Source: Asaia sp. W19 | Lineage (GTDB): Bacteria; Pseudomonadota; Alphaproteobacteria; Acetobacterales; Acetobacteraceae | Direction of reading: 5' to 3' | Length of the DNA: 64,000 nt | Assembly: GCF_003994335.1 (NCBI RefSeq) | Contig: NZ_PNQZ01000025.1 | Span: 62,004-126,003, forward strand | Shown here: in pieces, positions 44,553-53,305 of the stretch | Layout: each line of letters starts with the position of its first letter | How positions within the stretch are numbered: the stretch's first letter is position 1 | Made by a program: the position numbers and the translations under genes | Notes under the pieces: model-generated | Told to the model about the DNA's origin: nothing | Database searches by the model: none | What the model saw: the letters and a program-made list of their open reading frames with translations, nothing else

Positions 44553-47090
44553 TCAGAGGCTGGCGCTGACACGACCGAAATAATAGCCACCGGTAAAGGG
44601 GACCTGGTTGGAAAACTGATCATACATCGAGCCACCCGCCGGGACGAGATTGCCCGGAAGACGACGGGGGCGAACATTGAACACGTTGTTCACACCGATC
44701 GAGGCATGGACGCGCGAGGTGATCTTGTAGCCGATCTCCAGATCGGTCAGCCAGCGCGGGGTATTCTTGAACTGGCCGAAGCAGGAATTGGAATAGCGCA
44801 GGGCACCGCCACTGGCGCATGTGGCGGAGGCCGGGGTCCAATCCTGATAGGTCATCATATTGGTGGTTTCACCATAGCGGCTCTGGCGGATATTCACATC
44901 CCATTTGCCGATCGTCCACAGGGCATTGAGGATGATCTTGCTGCGCGGTGTCGCGGTGGTGATGTAGGCGATGGTCTGCTCGTTCAGCAATGGCTTGCCG
45001 ATGGTCGAGATGCCGTTGTGATGCAGACGCGTGCGGTTGAGGTTGAAGGCCGCCATCAGTGCCAGATTGCCGTATTGGTGCATATGCACCAGATAATCGG
45101 CCTTGATATCCAGCCCCTGTGTGCGCGTGCTGGCCCCGTTCGACAGGAAGTAGGCTGAGGAGGCTGCCGCATTGGTGGCCGTGGGAGAGACATCGAAGCC
45201 AAAGGAGCGGATGGCGTCCAGCGCCTGCGCTCCGCGTACCGTGCCACCCTGAACGATGCGGTCACGCAGATTGATCTGGTACACATCGGCCTCGACATGC
45301 AGACCACGCACCGGCTCCATGGTGAAGCCCGCACTGGCATTGACCGAACGTTCAGGCTTCAGGCCCTGAGCACCCAGCGAGCGGGCGGCTGCCGATTCAA
45401 CTGGCAACTGGCCGCCGACACTGCCCGTACCGGCGAAGATGTTCAGACGGCTGAAATGGGATTCCTGCAGCGTCGGCGCACGGAACCCGTTGGCGATAGT
45501 GCCGCGCAGCGCAAAACGATTGGTGAAGTCATAGCGCGCGGAAAGCTTGCCGTTTTCGGTGTTGTCTGTGTCGGTATAATATTCGTAGCGGCCTGCCACA
45601 TCGATGGAGAGCTTGCGTGTGGGGCGGAAGGTCGCGTCCACATAGGCTGAGTAGATGTTGCGATACCATGTGCCAGCCGATTGCGGCGGAATACCGGCAT
45701 GCTCTACCGGACCACCATCGAGATAGGATTCCGGATTACCCGAGATGATCTGATAGGAATCCAGACGATGCTCGCCGCCAAAGGCGAGGCTGACCGGCAT
45801 GGACCAGATTTTGAACCCGCGACGCAGATCGAGATTATTGGTCCATTGCGTGTTTTTCTGGGTGTAGTCCCAGAATTTGCTGGGAGAGTATCCTGTACGG
45901 GCGAGTTCGCCCAGATTGACGACGTCTTGGATGCTGATGCGGGAATTATCACCGCCATACACGGTCGAGAGATTCCAGTCGAAACCGAACAGGTTCTCGC
46001 CCTTGAGGCCCAGTTCTGCAGCGTAATCAAGTTCGTCATCGCCCGTAATGGGGCGGAGTTCGCTGATGCCTGCTGCAGGCACGATATAGGGATATTTATA
46101 AGCGCGCATTTCGGCATGGCGATAGCCGAGCGTGGCCTGTCCGTAGAGCTCGATGCCAGCTGCAAGCGGCTTGCCGAAATTGAGCGCAAAGGTCTCGCGC
46201 GTCTCCTTCGGCGTGCTCAGATAATCGGTCTTGCGACCGCGCCAGCTCTCGGAACCAGGCTTGACGCCCACGAAGTAATTCTTGGTATCGGCACCGGCAG
46301 GCCAGTAGCCGAGCAGAGCATGATCCGGCCCCCACGCAATGGCATGCTGCGTCTGATAGAACTGGGCACCCAGATGCACATAGCCGTCCTTGCCGAGCTT
46401 GAATCCGCCATCGGCGTCCAGCTGATATTGTTCGCCACTGCCAAGATAGGCATTCGCACCACCCTGACCGCTGAGCGTCAGCCCGTGATCCTTTTTCTTG
46501 GTGATAATGTTTACCACACCGGCGATGGCGTCAGAACCATACATGGCGGCAGCACCATCTTCGAGCACTTCGATATGGTCGATCATGTTGCCAGCCAGCA
46601 TGTTCAGATCGACGCCCGAGGAGGCAAACTGGGGACCAGGCTTCTGCACGATATTGGCGGTCGAGTGACGGCGCTTGCCATCGACCAGAACCAGCGTCTC
46701 GTTCGGCCCAAGGCCGCGCATCTGGATGGACGACACCAGAGAATTGGTGTTCGATCCGCGGGCGCTCATGGTGATCGATGGATAGGTGCGTGTGAGCGCA
46801 TTGGCCACGTTCAATTCGCCTGAGCGTTCCAGCGTTTTGGACGAGATGACCACAACGGGGCTGATGCTCTGGCGGGCCTTTACATGGCTCTCACGCGTAC
46901 CGGTCACGACCACCTGCTCGGCGTCATCCGAGCCTTTGACGAATTTGTTCTTCTTCGTCAGGGCAGTGGTCTTGTCAGCTTTTTTCTGCGCGACTTCCTG
47001 CGCCTCGGCGGCGCTTGCGGCATCGGCAGCGCGGCTCACGAAAGGCGTGCAGGCAGTCGTTGCAACGAGGAACAGGGCAAGTCTTTTCAC
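44553..47090 (-). CDS. TonB-dependent outer-membrane receptor
   Basis: 845-residue receptor. It has a signal peptide after a GTG start (VKRLALFLVATTACTPFVSRA, preceded by GGAGAG), then an Ala/Lys/Glu-rich linker with the putative TonB box EQVVVTGTR. The plug domain follows (ISSKTLERSGELNVANALTRTYPSI and RGLGPNETLVLVDGKRR). GSDAIAGVVNIITKK is the conserved end of the plug, and a beta-barrel of about 650 residues ends at the aromatic-rich YYFGRVSASL. The substrate is unknown; no adjacent uptake genes or sigma/anti-sigma pair are present. The frame continues upstream to a TTG at 47129 that has no ribosome site. Confidence 0.92.
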   Translation of the reverse strand: MKRLALFLVATTACTPFVSRAADAASAAEAQEVAQKKADKTTALTKKNKFVKGSDDAEQVVVTGTRESHVKARQSISPVVVISSKTLERSGELNVANALTRTYPSITMSARGSNTNSLVSSIQMRGLGPNETLVLVDGKRRHSTANIVQKPGPQFASSGVDLNMLAGNMIDHIEVLEDGAAAMYGSDAIAGVVNIITKKKDHGLTLSGQGGANAYLGSGEQYQLDADGGFKLGKDGYVHLGAQFYQTQHAIAWGPDHALLGYWPAGADTKNYFVGVKPGSESWRGRKTDYLSTPKETRETFALNFGKPLAAGIELYGQATLGYRHAEMRAYKYPYIVPAAGISELRPITGDDELDYAAELGLKGENLFGFDWNLSTVYGGDNSRISIQDVVNLGELARTGYSPSKFWDYTQKNTQWTNNLDLRRGFKIWSMPVSLAFGGEHRLDSYQIISGNPESYLDGGPVEHAGIPPQSAGTWYRNIYSAYVDATFRPTRKLSIDVAGRYEYYTDTDNTENGKLSARYDFTNRFALRGTIANGFRAPTLQESHFSRLNIFAGTGSVGGQLPVESAAARSLGAQGLKPERSVNASAGFTMEPVRGLHVEADVYQINLRDRIVQGGTVRGAQALDAIRSFGFDVSPTATNAAASSAYFLSNGASTRTQGLDIKADYLVHMHQYGNLALMAAFNLNRTRLHHNGISTIGKPLLNEQTIAYITTATPRSKIILNALWTIGKWDVNIRQSRYGETTNMMTYQDWTPASATCASGGALRYSNSCFGQFKNTPRWLTDLEIGYKITSRVHASIGVNNVFNVRPRRLPGNLVPAGGSMYDQFSNQVPFTGGYYFGRVSASL

Positions 47091-47784
47091 CAGTCTCTCC
47101 GACACGTGTCTTGATGTAACGCGTCGCAAAAGCGTTACCGAGTGGGTCGGAGTAAAGTTAAGCTTTTATGGCAATATGTCGTAACATTTCTGTTTCTTGT
47201 TTCAGTATTTCAAGCGCTTCTCTGGCGCATGAACGACACTGACAGGGAAATATCTCAAATCGACGGTGAAGTAACAATACTATAATAACTTCTAGAAAAA
47301 TACCGCTTATCCTAAGTTCATGAAATGATACTAAAGTGAGTGACAATGTGCTCCTTGTGTATTGCATTCGTCCGGGAGCGTTTCTCGAGGCATCGATTAC
47401 CGTTAATCGTCCAGAGCCAATGGGCCTCGATCATACGAAACGATGCGTAACTACTTAGTAAAAATCTTTTTATGAGGATGAAGGACGCATGCTGCCCCTT
47501 GTTCGGCCGTGACGAGATGTCCTGGGGATTTCTGGGAGTGTCATCAAACTGTCATCGGTTACGATCGGTCCGGGGTGCCGTGCCTGAAAGGTTTTGCGTT
47601 GTCCCGGGGCGCGGCGAACCAGCAGAGCCGATCACATGATACGTGCACTGTCGGCGATTCCGAAGCGATGTTTCCTTAGCTTTATCGTAATGTTCCGATC
47701 CCGGATTGCTCCCGTTTCGAATTTGCATATTCAGCCATCTTATGGATTGATACATTATATCATAATCGAGACGAGATCCTGCCC
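47091..47784. other. long AT-rich divergent intergenic region
   Basis: 694 bp between the divergently transcribed receptor and S46 peptidase genes. The part from about 47158 to 47500 is clearly more AT-rich than its surroundings. A 69-codon minus-strand frame at 47158-47367 has no homology that I recognise and a poor ribosome site, so it is not called a gene. Both promoters must lie here; a precise assignment was not possible. Confidence 0.5.
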
Positions 47785-49875
47785 ATGTCCCAAGCCCGGT
47801 CTTCCCTCCTGCTCTCTTCAGCGCTGCTTGGCGCGTTTGCCTTTGCCAGTACCGCCCATGCCGATGAAGGCATGTGGACCTTCGACCATCTGCCGAAGGC
47901 TGCCCTGCAGAAGGGATATGGCTTTACCCCGGATGCACGCTGGATCCAGCATGTCGTGCAATCTTCGGCTCGTCTGGCCGAAGGCTGCTCTGCGTCCTTC
48001 GTATCGGGCGACGGTCTGGTGATGACCAATCATCACTGCGCCAATTCCTGCCTGGCTGCCTTGTCGGACAAGGGTCATGATTATTTCCGCGATGGGTTTT
48101 ACACCAAGGAGCTCGCTGATGAGCGTCAGTGCCCCGGTATGGAGCTCGACCGTCTGGACACCATGAGGGATGTCTCCGCCCCTGTCGCCGAGGCCACCAA
48201 GGGCAAGCAGGGCGCTGCCTATTCGGCAGCCTTGCAGGAAGTGGAGAGCAAGCTCACCAAAGACTGCATCGGTGGTGATGACGAACACTGGCGTTGCGAC
48301 ATGGTGCCGCTCTACCATGGTGGCCAGACTGCGCTCTACCGGTATCGCCGTTACAAGGACGTACGCGTCGTGATGGCCCCCGAGCAGGGGATCGCCTTTT
48401 TCGGCGGGGACCCGGATAATTTCGACTACCCTCGCTATGATATCGATTTGTCGATGTTGCGCGTCTATGAGGGCGGCAAGCCGGTCCATACACCGTTCCT
48501 GCAATTCGACCCCAATGGCCCCAAAGCCGATGATCTGGTCTTCACCTCGGGCAATCCGGGGCGCACGCAGCGCGGTCTTCCCGCTTCTGCTCTCGCCTTC
48601 CAGCGGGATGTCGCCAACCCGGCCATCATCTCTGCCCTGACCCTGCGCGAGGGGATGCTCTGGCAGTATAGTCGCGAGAGCGCGGAACACGAAAAACAGG
48701 CTGAGGACGCGCTCTTCTTCATCCAGAACGGGATCAAATCCTATTCCGGCACGCAGGCTGCCCTGCAATCAGGCGATATCGTCTCGCGCCGTGTGAAGGA
48801 AGACGCCGCGCTCCAAGCCTGGATTGACGCCGATCCAGCACGGCGCGCGGCCTACGGCCAGCCTTTCAGGACCGTCGACAAGGCCATCGCGCTCGAGAAA
48901 GATCTCTTTTCGCGCAATCTCGCCATCGGCATGGTGTTTCGCGGGTTCCTCGATGACGTCATGACACTGGTAGAGGGGGCGCATGAGCGTGAGAAGCCCG
49001 ATGCCAAGCGCCATGCGGGGTATCATGACGCCCAGCTCGGGGAAATAGAAACGGCTCTCGCTGCCAAAGAACCTTTCTACCCGGACCTCGAAACTGCCTC
49101 TCTTGCGCTCAGCCTGACCAGCCTGCGCCAGATTGCCGGAGCGGATGATCCGTTGGTTCGTCTTACTCTTGGCAAAGAAGCCCCCGATGCCCTGGCGGCA
49201 AGTCTGATCAAGGGTACAAAGCTTTCTGACCCGGCTGCGCGGTTGGCTCTCTGGAAGGGCGGTCTCAAGACGATCGAAGCCTCTACCGATCCTCTCATCG
49301 TGTTCGCGCGCCGGATCTACCCCAGCTACACGACGCTGCATGACAAGATGCGCGACGACGTTTCTGCCCCCTTGCACAAGGCGCAGGGCGATATCGCCCG
49401 CGCGCGTTTCGCTCAGGCCAAGGCCGAGGGGCGTCTGGATGCTCTTTATCCTGACGCAACATTCTCGCCACGCCTGTCCTATGGCACGGTCAAAGGCTGG
49501 CGCAAGAATGGCGTCGATGTTGCGCCCTTCACCGATTTTGCAGGCATGTACGGTCACGCGACAGGGGCAGAGCCTTTTGCTCTGCCCAAACGCTGGCTCG
49601 ACGCGAAGGCGCGCCTTCCCCTGTCGACCCATCTTGATTTCGTCTCCACCAACGATATCGTCGGTGGCAATTCAGGCTCACCGGTGCTGAACCGTGAGGG
49701 CAAGGCGGTCGGACTCATTTTCGACGGCAACCTGCCGAGCCTCGCGGGTGACCTCTACTACGACATCAGCAATAACCGCGCCGTCGCTACCGATACGAGC
49801 GCCATCATCACGGCCCTCAAACTCGTCTACAACGAGGAAAGTCTGGCGAACGAACTCACGAACGGCCATCGCTGA
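47785..49875 (+). CDS. secreted S46-family dipeptidyl-peptidase (DPP7-type)
   Basis: 696 residues with an N-terminal signal peptide ending AHA. S46 peptidases are periplasmic serine exopeptidases that release dipeptides. The triad can be seen: the His83/His84 pair in MTNHHCAN, Asp221 in YDIDLSML, and the nucleophile Ser630 in GGNSGSPV. The residue 18 positions after the serine is glycine (FDGN, Gly648). In characterised enzymes an arginine there defines DPP11 (Asp/Glu at P1), whereas glycine is seen in DPP7 (hydrophobic P1), so this one is probably DPP7-like. The gene stands alone; downstream is a hairpin-repeat array. Confidence 0.9.
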   Translation: MSQARSSLLLSSALLGAFAFASTAHADEGMWTFDHLPKAALQKGYGFTPDARWIQHVVQSSARLAEGCSASFVSGDGLVMTNHHCANSCLAALSDKGHDYFRDGFYTKELADERQCPGMELDRLDTMRDVSAPVAEATKGKQGAAYSAALQEVESKLTKDCIGGDDEHWRCDMVPLYHGGQTALYRYRRYKDVRVVMAPEQGIAFFGGDPDNFDYPRYDIDLSMLRVYEGGKPVHTPFLQFDPNGPKADDLVFTSGNPGRTQRGLPASALAFQRDVANPAIISALTLREGMLWQYSRESAEHEKQAEDALFFIQNGIKSYSGTQAALQSGDIVSRRVKEDAALQAWIDADPARRAAYGQPFRTVDKAIALEKDLFSRNLAIGMVFRGFLDDVMTLVEGAHEREKPDAKRHAGYHDAQLGEIETALAAKEPFYPDLETASLALSLTSLRQIAGADDPLVRLTLGKEAPDALAASLIKGTKLSDPAARLALWKGGLKTIEASTDPLIVFARRIYPSYTTLHDKMRDDVSAPLHKAQGDIARARFAQAKAEGRLDALYPDATFSPRLSYGTVKGWRKNGVDVAPFTDFAGMYGHATGAEPFALPKRWLDAKARLPLSTHLDFVSTNDIVGGNSGSPVLNREGKAVGLIFDGNLPSLAGDLYYDISNNRAVATDTSAIITALKLVYNEESLANELTNGHR

Positions 49876-49950
49876 CAGGGAGGGAGCCTCTCAAGACGAA
49901 TATGTTCCAACGTGCACTGTGATGGAGCCCCATGGCGGAGAGGTTTCTTT

Positions 49951-50350
49951 GGAAGAGCGCTCTGCGGGGCTCTGCCCCGCTCCCCGGAAAGGGGCTCGCC
50001 CCTTTCATCCCTTTTTCGCAACCAGGTTTTCAAAGGACGACTGTCCTTTGATGGGGCATGGGGCGAAGCCCCACGATAACAGGGGGCTTTGAAAGAGCGC
50101 TCTGCGGGGCTCTGCCCCGATCCCCGGAAAGGGGCTCGCCCCTTTCATCCCTTTTTCGCAACCAGGTTTTCAAAGGACGACTGTTCTTTGATGGGGTATG
50201 GGGCGAAGCCCCACGATAACAGGGGGCTTTGAAATAGCGCTTTGTGGGGCACTGCCTCGTTCCCCGAAAAGGGCTCGCCCCTTTTATCCCTTTTCAAAAA
50301 CAGGTTTCCAAAGGACGACTGTCCTTTGGTGGGGTTTGGGGCGAAGCCCC
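49951..50350. repeat. tandem array of three 140-bp hairpin-rich repeats
   Basis: Copies lie at 49951-50090, 50091-50230 and 50231-50350; the first two differ at only three positions and the third is diverged. Each unit can fold into four short hairpins, shown here for copy 2: CGGGGC-TCT-GCCCCG (50105-50119), GAAAGGGGC-TC-GCCCCTTTC (50127-50146), CAAAGGAC-GACT-GTTCTTTG (50171-50190) and GGGGC-GAA-GCCCC (50200-50212). Differences between copies usually keep the pairing. It fills the space between the S46 peptidase and a convergent SDR gene. Confidence 0.93.
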
Positions 50351-50365
50351 ATGCCCTCTCCCCCC

Positions 50366-51238
50366 TCAGATGACGGGTGTACCGCCTGTCACAGCGATGG
50401 TTGCGCCGGAGATATAGCTGGCTTCGTCGCTCGCCAGCATTACATAGGGCGCGATAAGTTCGACTGGCTGGCCAGGGCGGCCTAATGGGGTGTCTTCGCC
50501 GAAAACATGGACATGGTCACCATGCATTGTTGCAGGGATGAGCGGTGTCCAGATCGGGCCGGGGGCGACAGTGTTGGAACGGATGCCTTTCTCGCCCAGA
50601 AGCTGTGCAAGGCCGCCGCTGAAATTCTGGATCGCGGCCTTGGTAGCGGAATAAGCGAGCAGGCGCGGTTTGGGGCTGTCGGCATTGACCGAGATCGTGT
50701 GGATGAGCGAGGCCCCGCTTTTGAGATGGGGCAGGGCATTACGGGTCAGGCGGAAACTGGCGCCAATATTGGTAGCGAAGGTGTCATCCCATTCGTCTTC
50801 GGAGATGTCATCGAGTGCGAGGCGTTCGATCTGGAAAGCTGCATTATTGACCAGAATATCGAGCTTGCCGAAGGTCTGGATGGTTTTCTCAATAATGGTG
50901 CGGCATACTTCGCGGGATTTCAGATCGCCGGGGAGGAGCAGCGCATTGCGTCCCGCCTTTTCGATCCAGACTGCAGTTTCCTGAGCGTCCGCTTCTTCCT
51001 CTTCCAGATAGGAGAGAGCGATATCGGCACCCTCGCGGGCATAGCCAATCGCCACAGCACGACCGATGCCGGAATCGCCCCCGGTGATCAGGGCAACTTT
51101 ACCCGTAAGGCGCCCCGAGCCCTCATAGCTGGTTTCGCCATGGTCGGGCTTGGGCGTCATGGCAGCTGTCTGACCGGGAATTCGATCCTGAAGGGGGGTA
51201 TCGAAAGGGGGCTTCGCGAAATTTGTCATTGGGGACAT
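50366..51238 (-). CDS. SDR-family oxidoreductase (YghA-like)
   Basis: 290 residues: a long N-terminal extension (PPFDTPLQDRIPGQTAAMTPKPDHGETSYEGSGRLTGK) followed by a classical Rossmann SDR core with ITGGDSGIGRAVAIGYAREGA, NNAA, the YSATK catalytic motif and SNTVAPGPIWTPLIPA. This extended architecture is characteristic of the YghA/general stress SDR group, some of which reduce aldehydes with NADPH. The start is uncertain between ATG 51238 and 51229. It lies downstream of an aldehyde dehydrogenase gene on the same strand with a hairpin between them. Confidence 0.86.
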   Translation of the reverse strand: MSPMTNFAKPPFDTPLQDRIPGQTAAMTPKPDHGETSYEGSGRLTGKVALITGGDSGIGRAVAIGYAREGADIALSYLEEEEADAQETAVWIEKAGRNALLLPGDLKSREVCRTIIEKTIQTFGKLDILVNNAAFQIERLALDDISEDEWDDTFATNIGASFRLTRNALPHLKSGASLIHTISVNADSPKPRLLAYSATKAAIQNFSGGLAQLLGEKGIRSNTVAPGPIWTPLIPATMHGDHVHVFGEDTPLGRPGQPVELIAPYVMLASDEASYISGATIAVTGGTPVI

Positions 51239-51319
51239 CCAGCAGGAGGGGGCACGCTGCCTGAGCAGGGCACGAACCTGTAGTCATCGCGAAAACGTGA
51301 GGTAAGGTTGCATGGCAAA

Positions 51320-51347
51320 GGATATCAGGGACTGAGCCCTGATATCC
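51320..51347 (-). terminator. probable terminator of the aldehyde dehydrogenase gene
   Basis: GGATATCAGGG and CCCTGATATCC form a perfect 11-bp stem with a 6-nt loop, 13 bp after the dehydrogenase stop. On the minus strand it is followed by TTTGCC, a weak U tract. Confidence 0.6.
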
Positions 51348-51359
51348 TGAGCAGCGCAA

Positions 51360-52730
51360 TCAGGCTGAGCGGATCAGCTTGTGATTGACGAATTCCTCGA
51401 TGCCATTCGAGGAGAGTTCACGGCCATAGCCTGAGTTCTTGACGCCGCCGAAGGGGAGTTCGGGAGCTGTACCGGTGATATCGTTGATGAATACCATGCC
51501 GGTTTCAATGCGCTCTGCCAGCTTGCGGCCACGCTCGATGTCGCTGGTATGGACCGATCCGCCCAGACCGAAGGGTGAATCATTGGCCAAGGCGACAGCG
51601 GCGTCGTCGTCTGACACCGCATAGACGATGGCGGCCGGACCGAAGATCTCTTCGTAAAAGATCGGATTATCCTTGGTCACGCCGGTCAGGAGGCCAGCTT
51701 GCATGAAAAACCCTTCGCGATCGAGCTTCTTGCCGCCGGTGACGAGCGTAGCGCCGTGCTGCACGGCCTTCTCGACCTGACTGATGGCCAGCTTCATGGC
51801 GTTCTCGCTGCTCATGGGGCCATGGGTCACCCCTTGCTCGAGCGGATCGCCGTAGCGGAAATCGGCCAGGGCATCGGACAGGCGACGCACGAAATCATCA
51901 GCGAGGGATTCGTGAACGATCATGCGCTTGGCCGCGGTGCAGACCTGACCGTTATTGGACATGCGCCCGGCGACGGCACGGGGAATAACCTCGTCGAGAT
52001 TGGCATCATCGAGCACGATGAACGGGTCAGACCCTCCGAGTTCGAGTGTCGTTTTCTTCAGGGCCTTGCCTGCCTGCGCAGCCACCGCACTGCCAGCGCG
52101 CTCACTGCCTGTGAGGGCAACGCCGCGTACCTCCGGGCGGGCGATCAGTTCCTCGGAGACGTCGTTATCGATGAAGAGATTGGTCCAGGCACCCTTGGGG
52201 GCGCCAGCTTCAAGGAACAGGGATTCGAAGGCGAGGGCGCATTGCGGCACGCCAGGGGCATGCTTTGCCAGCACGACATTGCCTGCCATCAGATTGGGGC
52301 CTGCCACCCGGGCGAGCTGATAATAGGGGAAGTTCCACGGCTCCACGCAGTAGATGACACCGAGAGATTGGCTCAACACTGTTGCGCGCCCCTCGCTCAC
52401 CTTGATCTCCCGTGGCGCGAGGAAGTCTTCGGCATTTTCGGCATAGTAGGCCAGGATTTTGGCCGAGAGCTCGGTTTCGGCAATCGCCTCGGGTAGGACC
52501 TTACCCATCTCGATCGAGATCAGACGGGCATATTTTTCCTTGCTCTGCTCGAGGATCTGCGCGGCTTTGCTGATGATTGCTCTGCGCTCGGCAAAGCTGC
52601 GATGGCGCCAGTCACGCTGGTAAAAATCATGGGCGGCTTCAAGCTTCTCGAAAGCCTGCGCCTTGGTATGAAGCTCGAATTCGCGCTCGGTCTTGCCCGT
52701 GGCGGGGTTGATCGTACGGTAGAGACTCAT
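51360..52730 (-). CDS. NAD(P)-dependent succinate-semialdehyde dehydrogenase-type ALDH
   Basis: 456 residues, the usual length of the YneI/Sad-like branch. The N-terminus MSLYRTINPATGKTEREFE is typical of that branch. Conserved catalytic residues include Glu in LELGGSDPF and the nucleophilic Cys in NNGQVCTAAKRMIV, and IFGPAAIVY and SGYGRELSSNGIEEFVN lie near the C-terminus. The frame is open far upstream to about 53114, but only ATG 52730 has a good start (AGGAG) and the longer version would run into a riboswitch on the opposite strand. The substrate is inferred from family. Confidence 0.88.
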   Translation of the reverse strand: MSLYRTINPATGKTEREFELHTKAQAFEKLEAAHDFYQRDWRHRSFAERRAIISKAAQILEQSKEKYARLISIEMGKVLPEAIAETELSAKILAYYAENAEDFLAPREIKVSEGRATVLSQSLGVIYCVEPWNFPYYQLARVAGPNLMAGNVVLAKHAPGVPQCALAFESLFLEAGAPKGAWTNLFIDNDVSEELIARPEVRGVALTGSERAGSAVAAQAGKALKKTTLELGGSDPFIVLDDANLDEVIPRAVAGRMSNNGQVCTAAKRMIVHESLADDFVRRLSDALADFRYGDPLEQGVTHGPMSSENAMKLAISQVEKAVQHGATLVTGGKKLDREGFFMQAGLLTGVTKDNPIFYEEIFGPAAIVYAVSDDDAAVALANDSPFGLGGSVHTSDIERGRKLAERIETGMVFINDITGTAPELPFGGVKNSGYGRELSSNGIEEFVNHKLIRSA

Positions 52731-52989
52731 CGTCTTCTGCTCCTGTCTTTTCATGCACCCGATGCGTAACCGGGCCAGTGTCACGGTTTCAGAAAACCTG
52801 AGCCGGCTCATGGTTTCGTCGGAAATCATCTGCCCATGAGCCGCCGGTCCGGTGGAGGCGCTGCATCTGGGGCTGATCGCCGGTCGCATCCGGACAAGCG
52901 GAGGGGGCAACGTTAGCCGCGAAAAAGCTCCAGGCGTAAGGTCAAAAGAGGCTTGGCTTGCGGGGGCGGGAGCGGCTACGACCGAGGGG
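52731..52989. other. intergenic region upstream of the aldehyde dehydrogenase
   Basis: About 260 bp containing the dehydrogenase promoter on the minus strand and the promoter for the riboswitch transcript on the plus strand. No gene was recognised. Confidence 0.4.
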
Positions 52990-53182
52990 TCGAAGGTCTT
53001 GCGCGAGCAAGTGAATAGGGAATGCCGGACGGGCTGGCTGATCGTCATGGGATCGGGTTCGAGGCGGCAGCTGTCCCCGCAACTGTGAGCGGCGAGTTTT
53101 TCCGCACAAACCACTGGGTGCCTGCACCTGGGAAGGGGCGGAAAAGCGATGAACCGCGAGCCAGGAGACCTGCCTTCGTCCC
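52990..53182 (+). promoter_or_regulatory. cobalamin riboswitch
   Basis: Class-I type B12 riboswitch elements occur in order: GAAGGT (52992-52997), AGGGAAT about 20 nt later, the core GGCAGCTGTCCCCGCAACTGT (with GAGCGG downstream), the CCACTGGGTGCC segment, and the B12 box AGCCAGGAGACCTGCC (53159-53174). It lies about 125 bp upstream of a NiCoT permease gene, so B12 binding should switch off cobalt uptake. Confidence 0.93.
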
Positions 53183-53305
53183 ATCAGACTGTCAGGCCGG
53201 ACGGGACGATCCGCCAGAGGGAGAAAAAGCGCGTGAGCCGACCAGCCCCACCCGTTCCATTTCTGTTCAAAGCCCAGGGTGACATCAAGCGATCGGGGAG
53301 GGGTC

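Noticed and set aside
47158-47367. Small 69-codon minus-strand frame with CxCxxC
   Set aside because: The ribosome site is weak, no homology is recognised, and it lies in AT-rich intergenic DNA. It is noted as a finding but not called as a gene.
49951-50350. CRISPR array
   Set aside because: The repeats are 140 bp long, adjacent without unique spacers, and no cas genes are nearby.
49694-50485. Short open frames within and around the 140-bp repeats
   Set aside because: Their sequences (Gly/Pro/Arg-rich, repeating with the hairpins) follow from the repeat itself and are typical false gene calls.
52731-53114. N-terminal extension of the aldehyde dehydrogenase by 128 codons
   Set aside because: It has no similarity to the family, it overlaps the cobalamin riboswitch on the other strand, and there is a good ATG with AGGAG at 52730.
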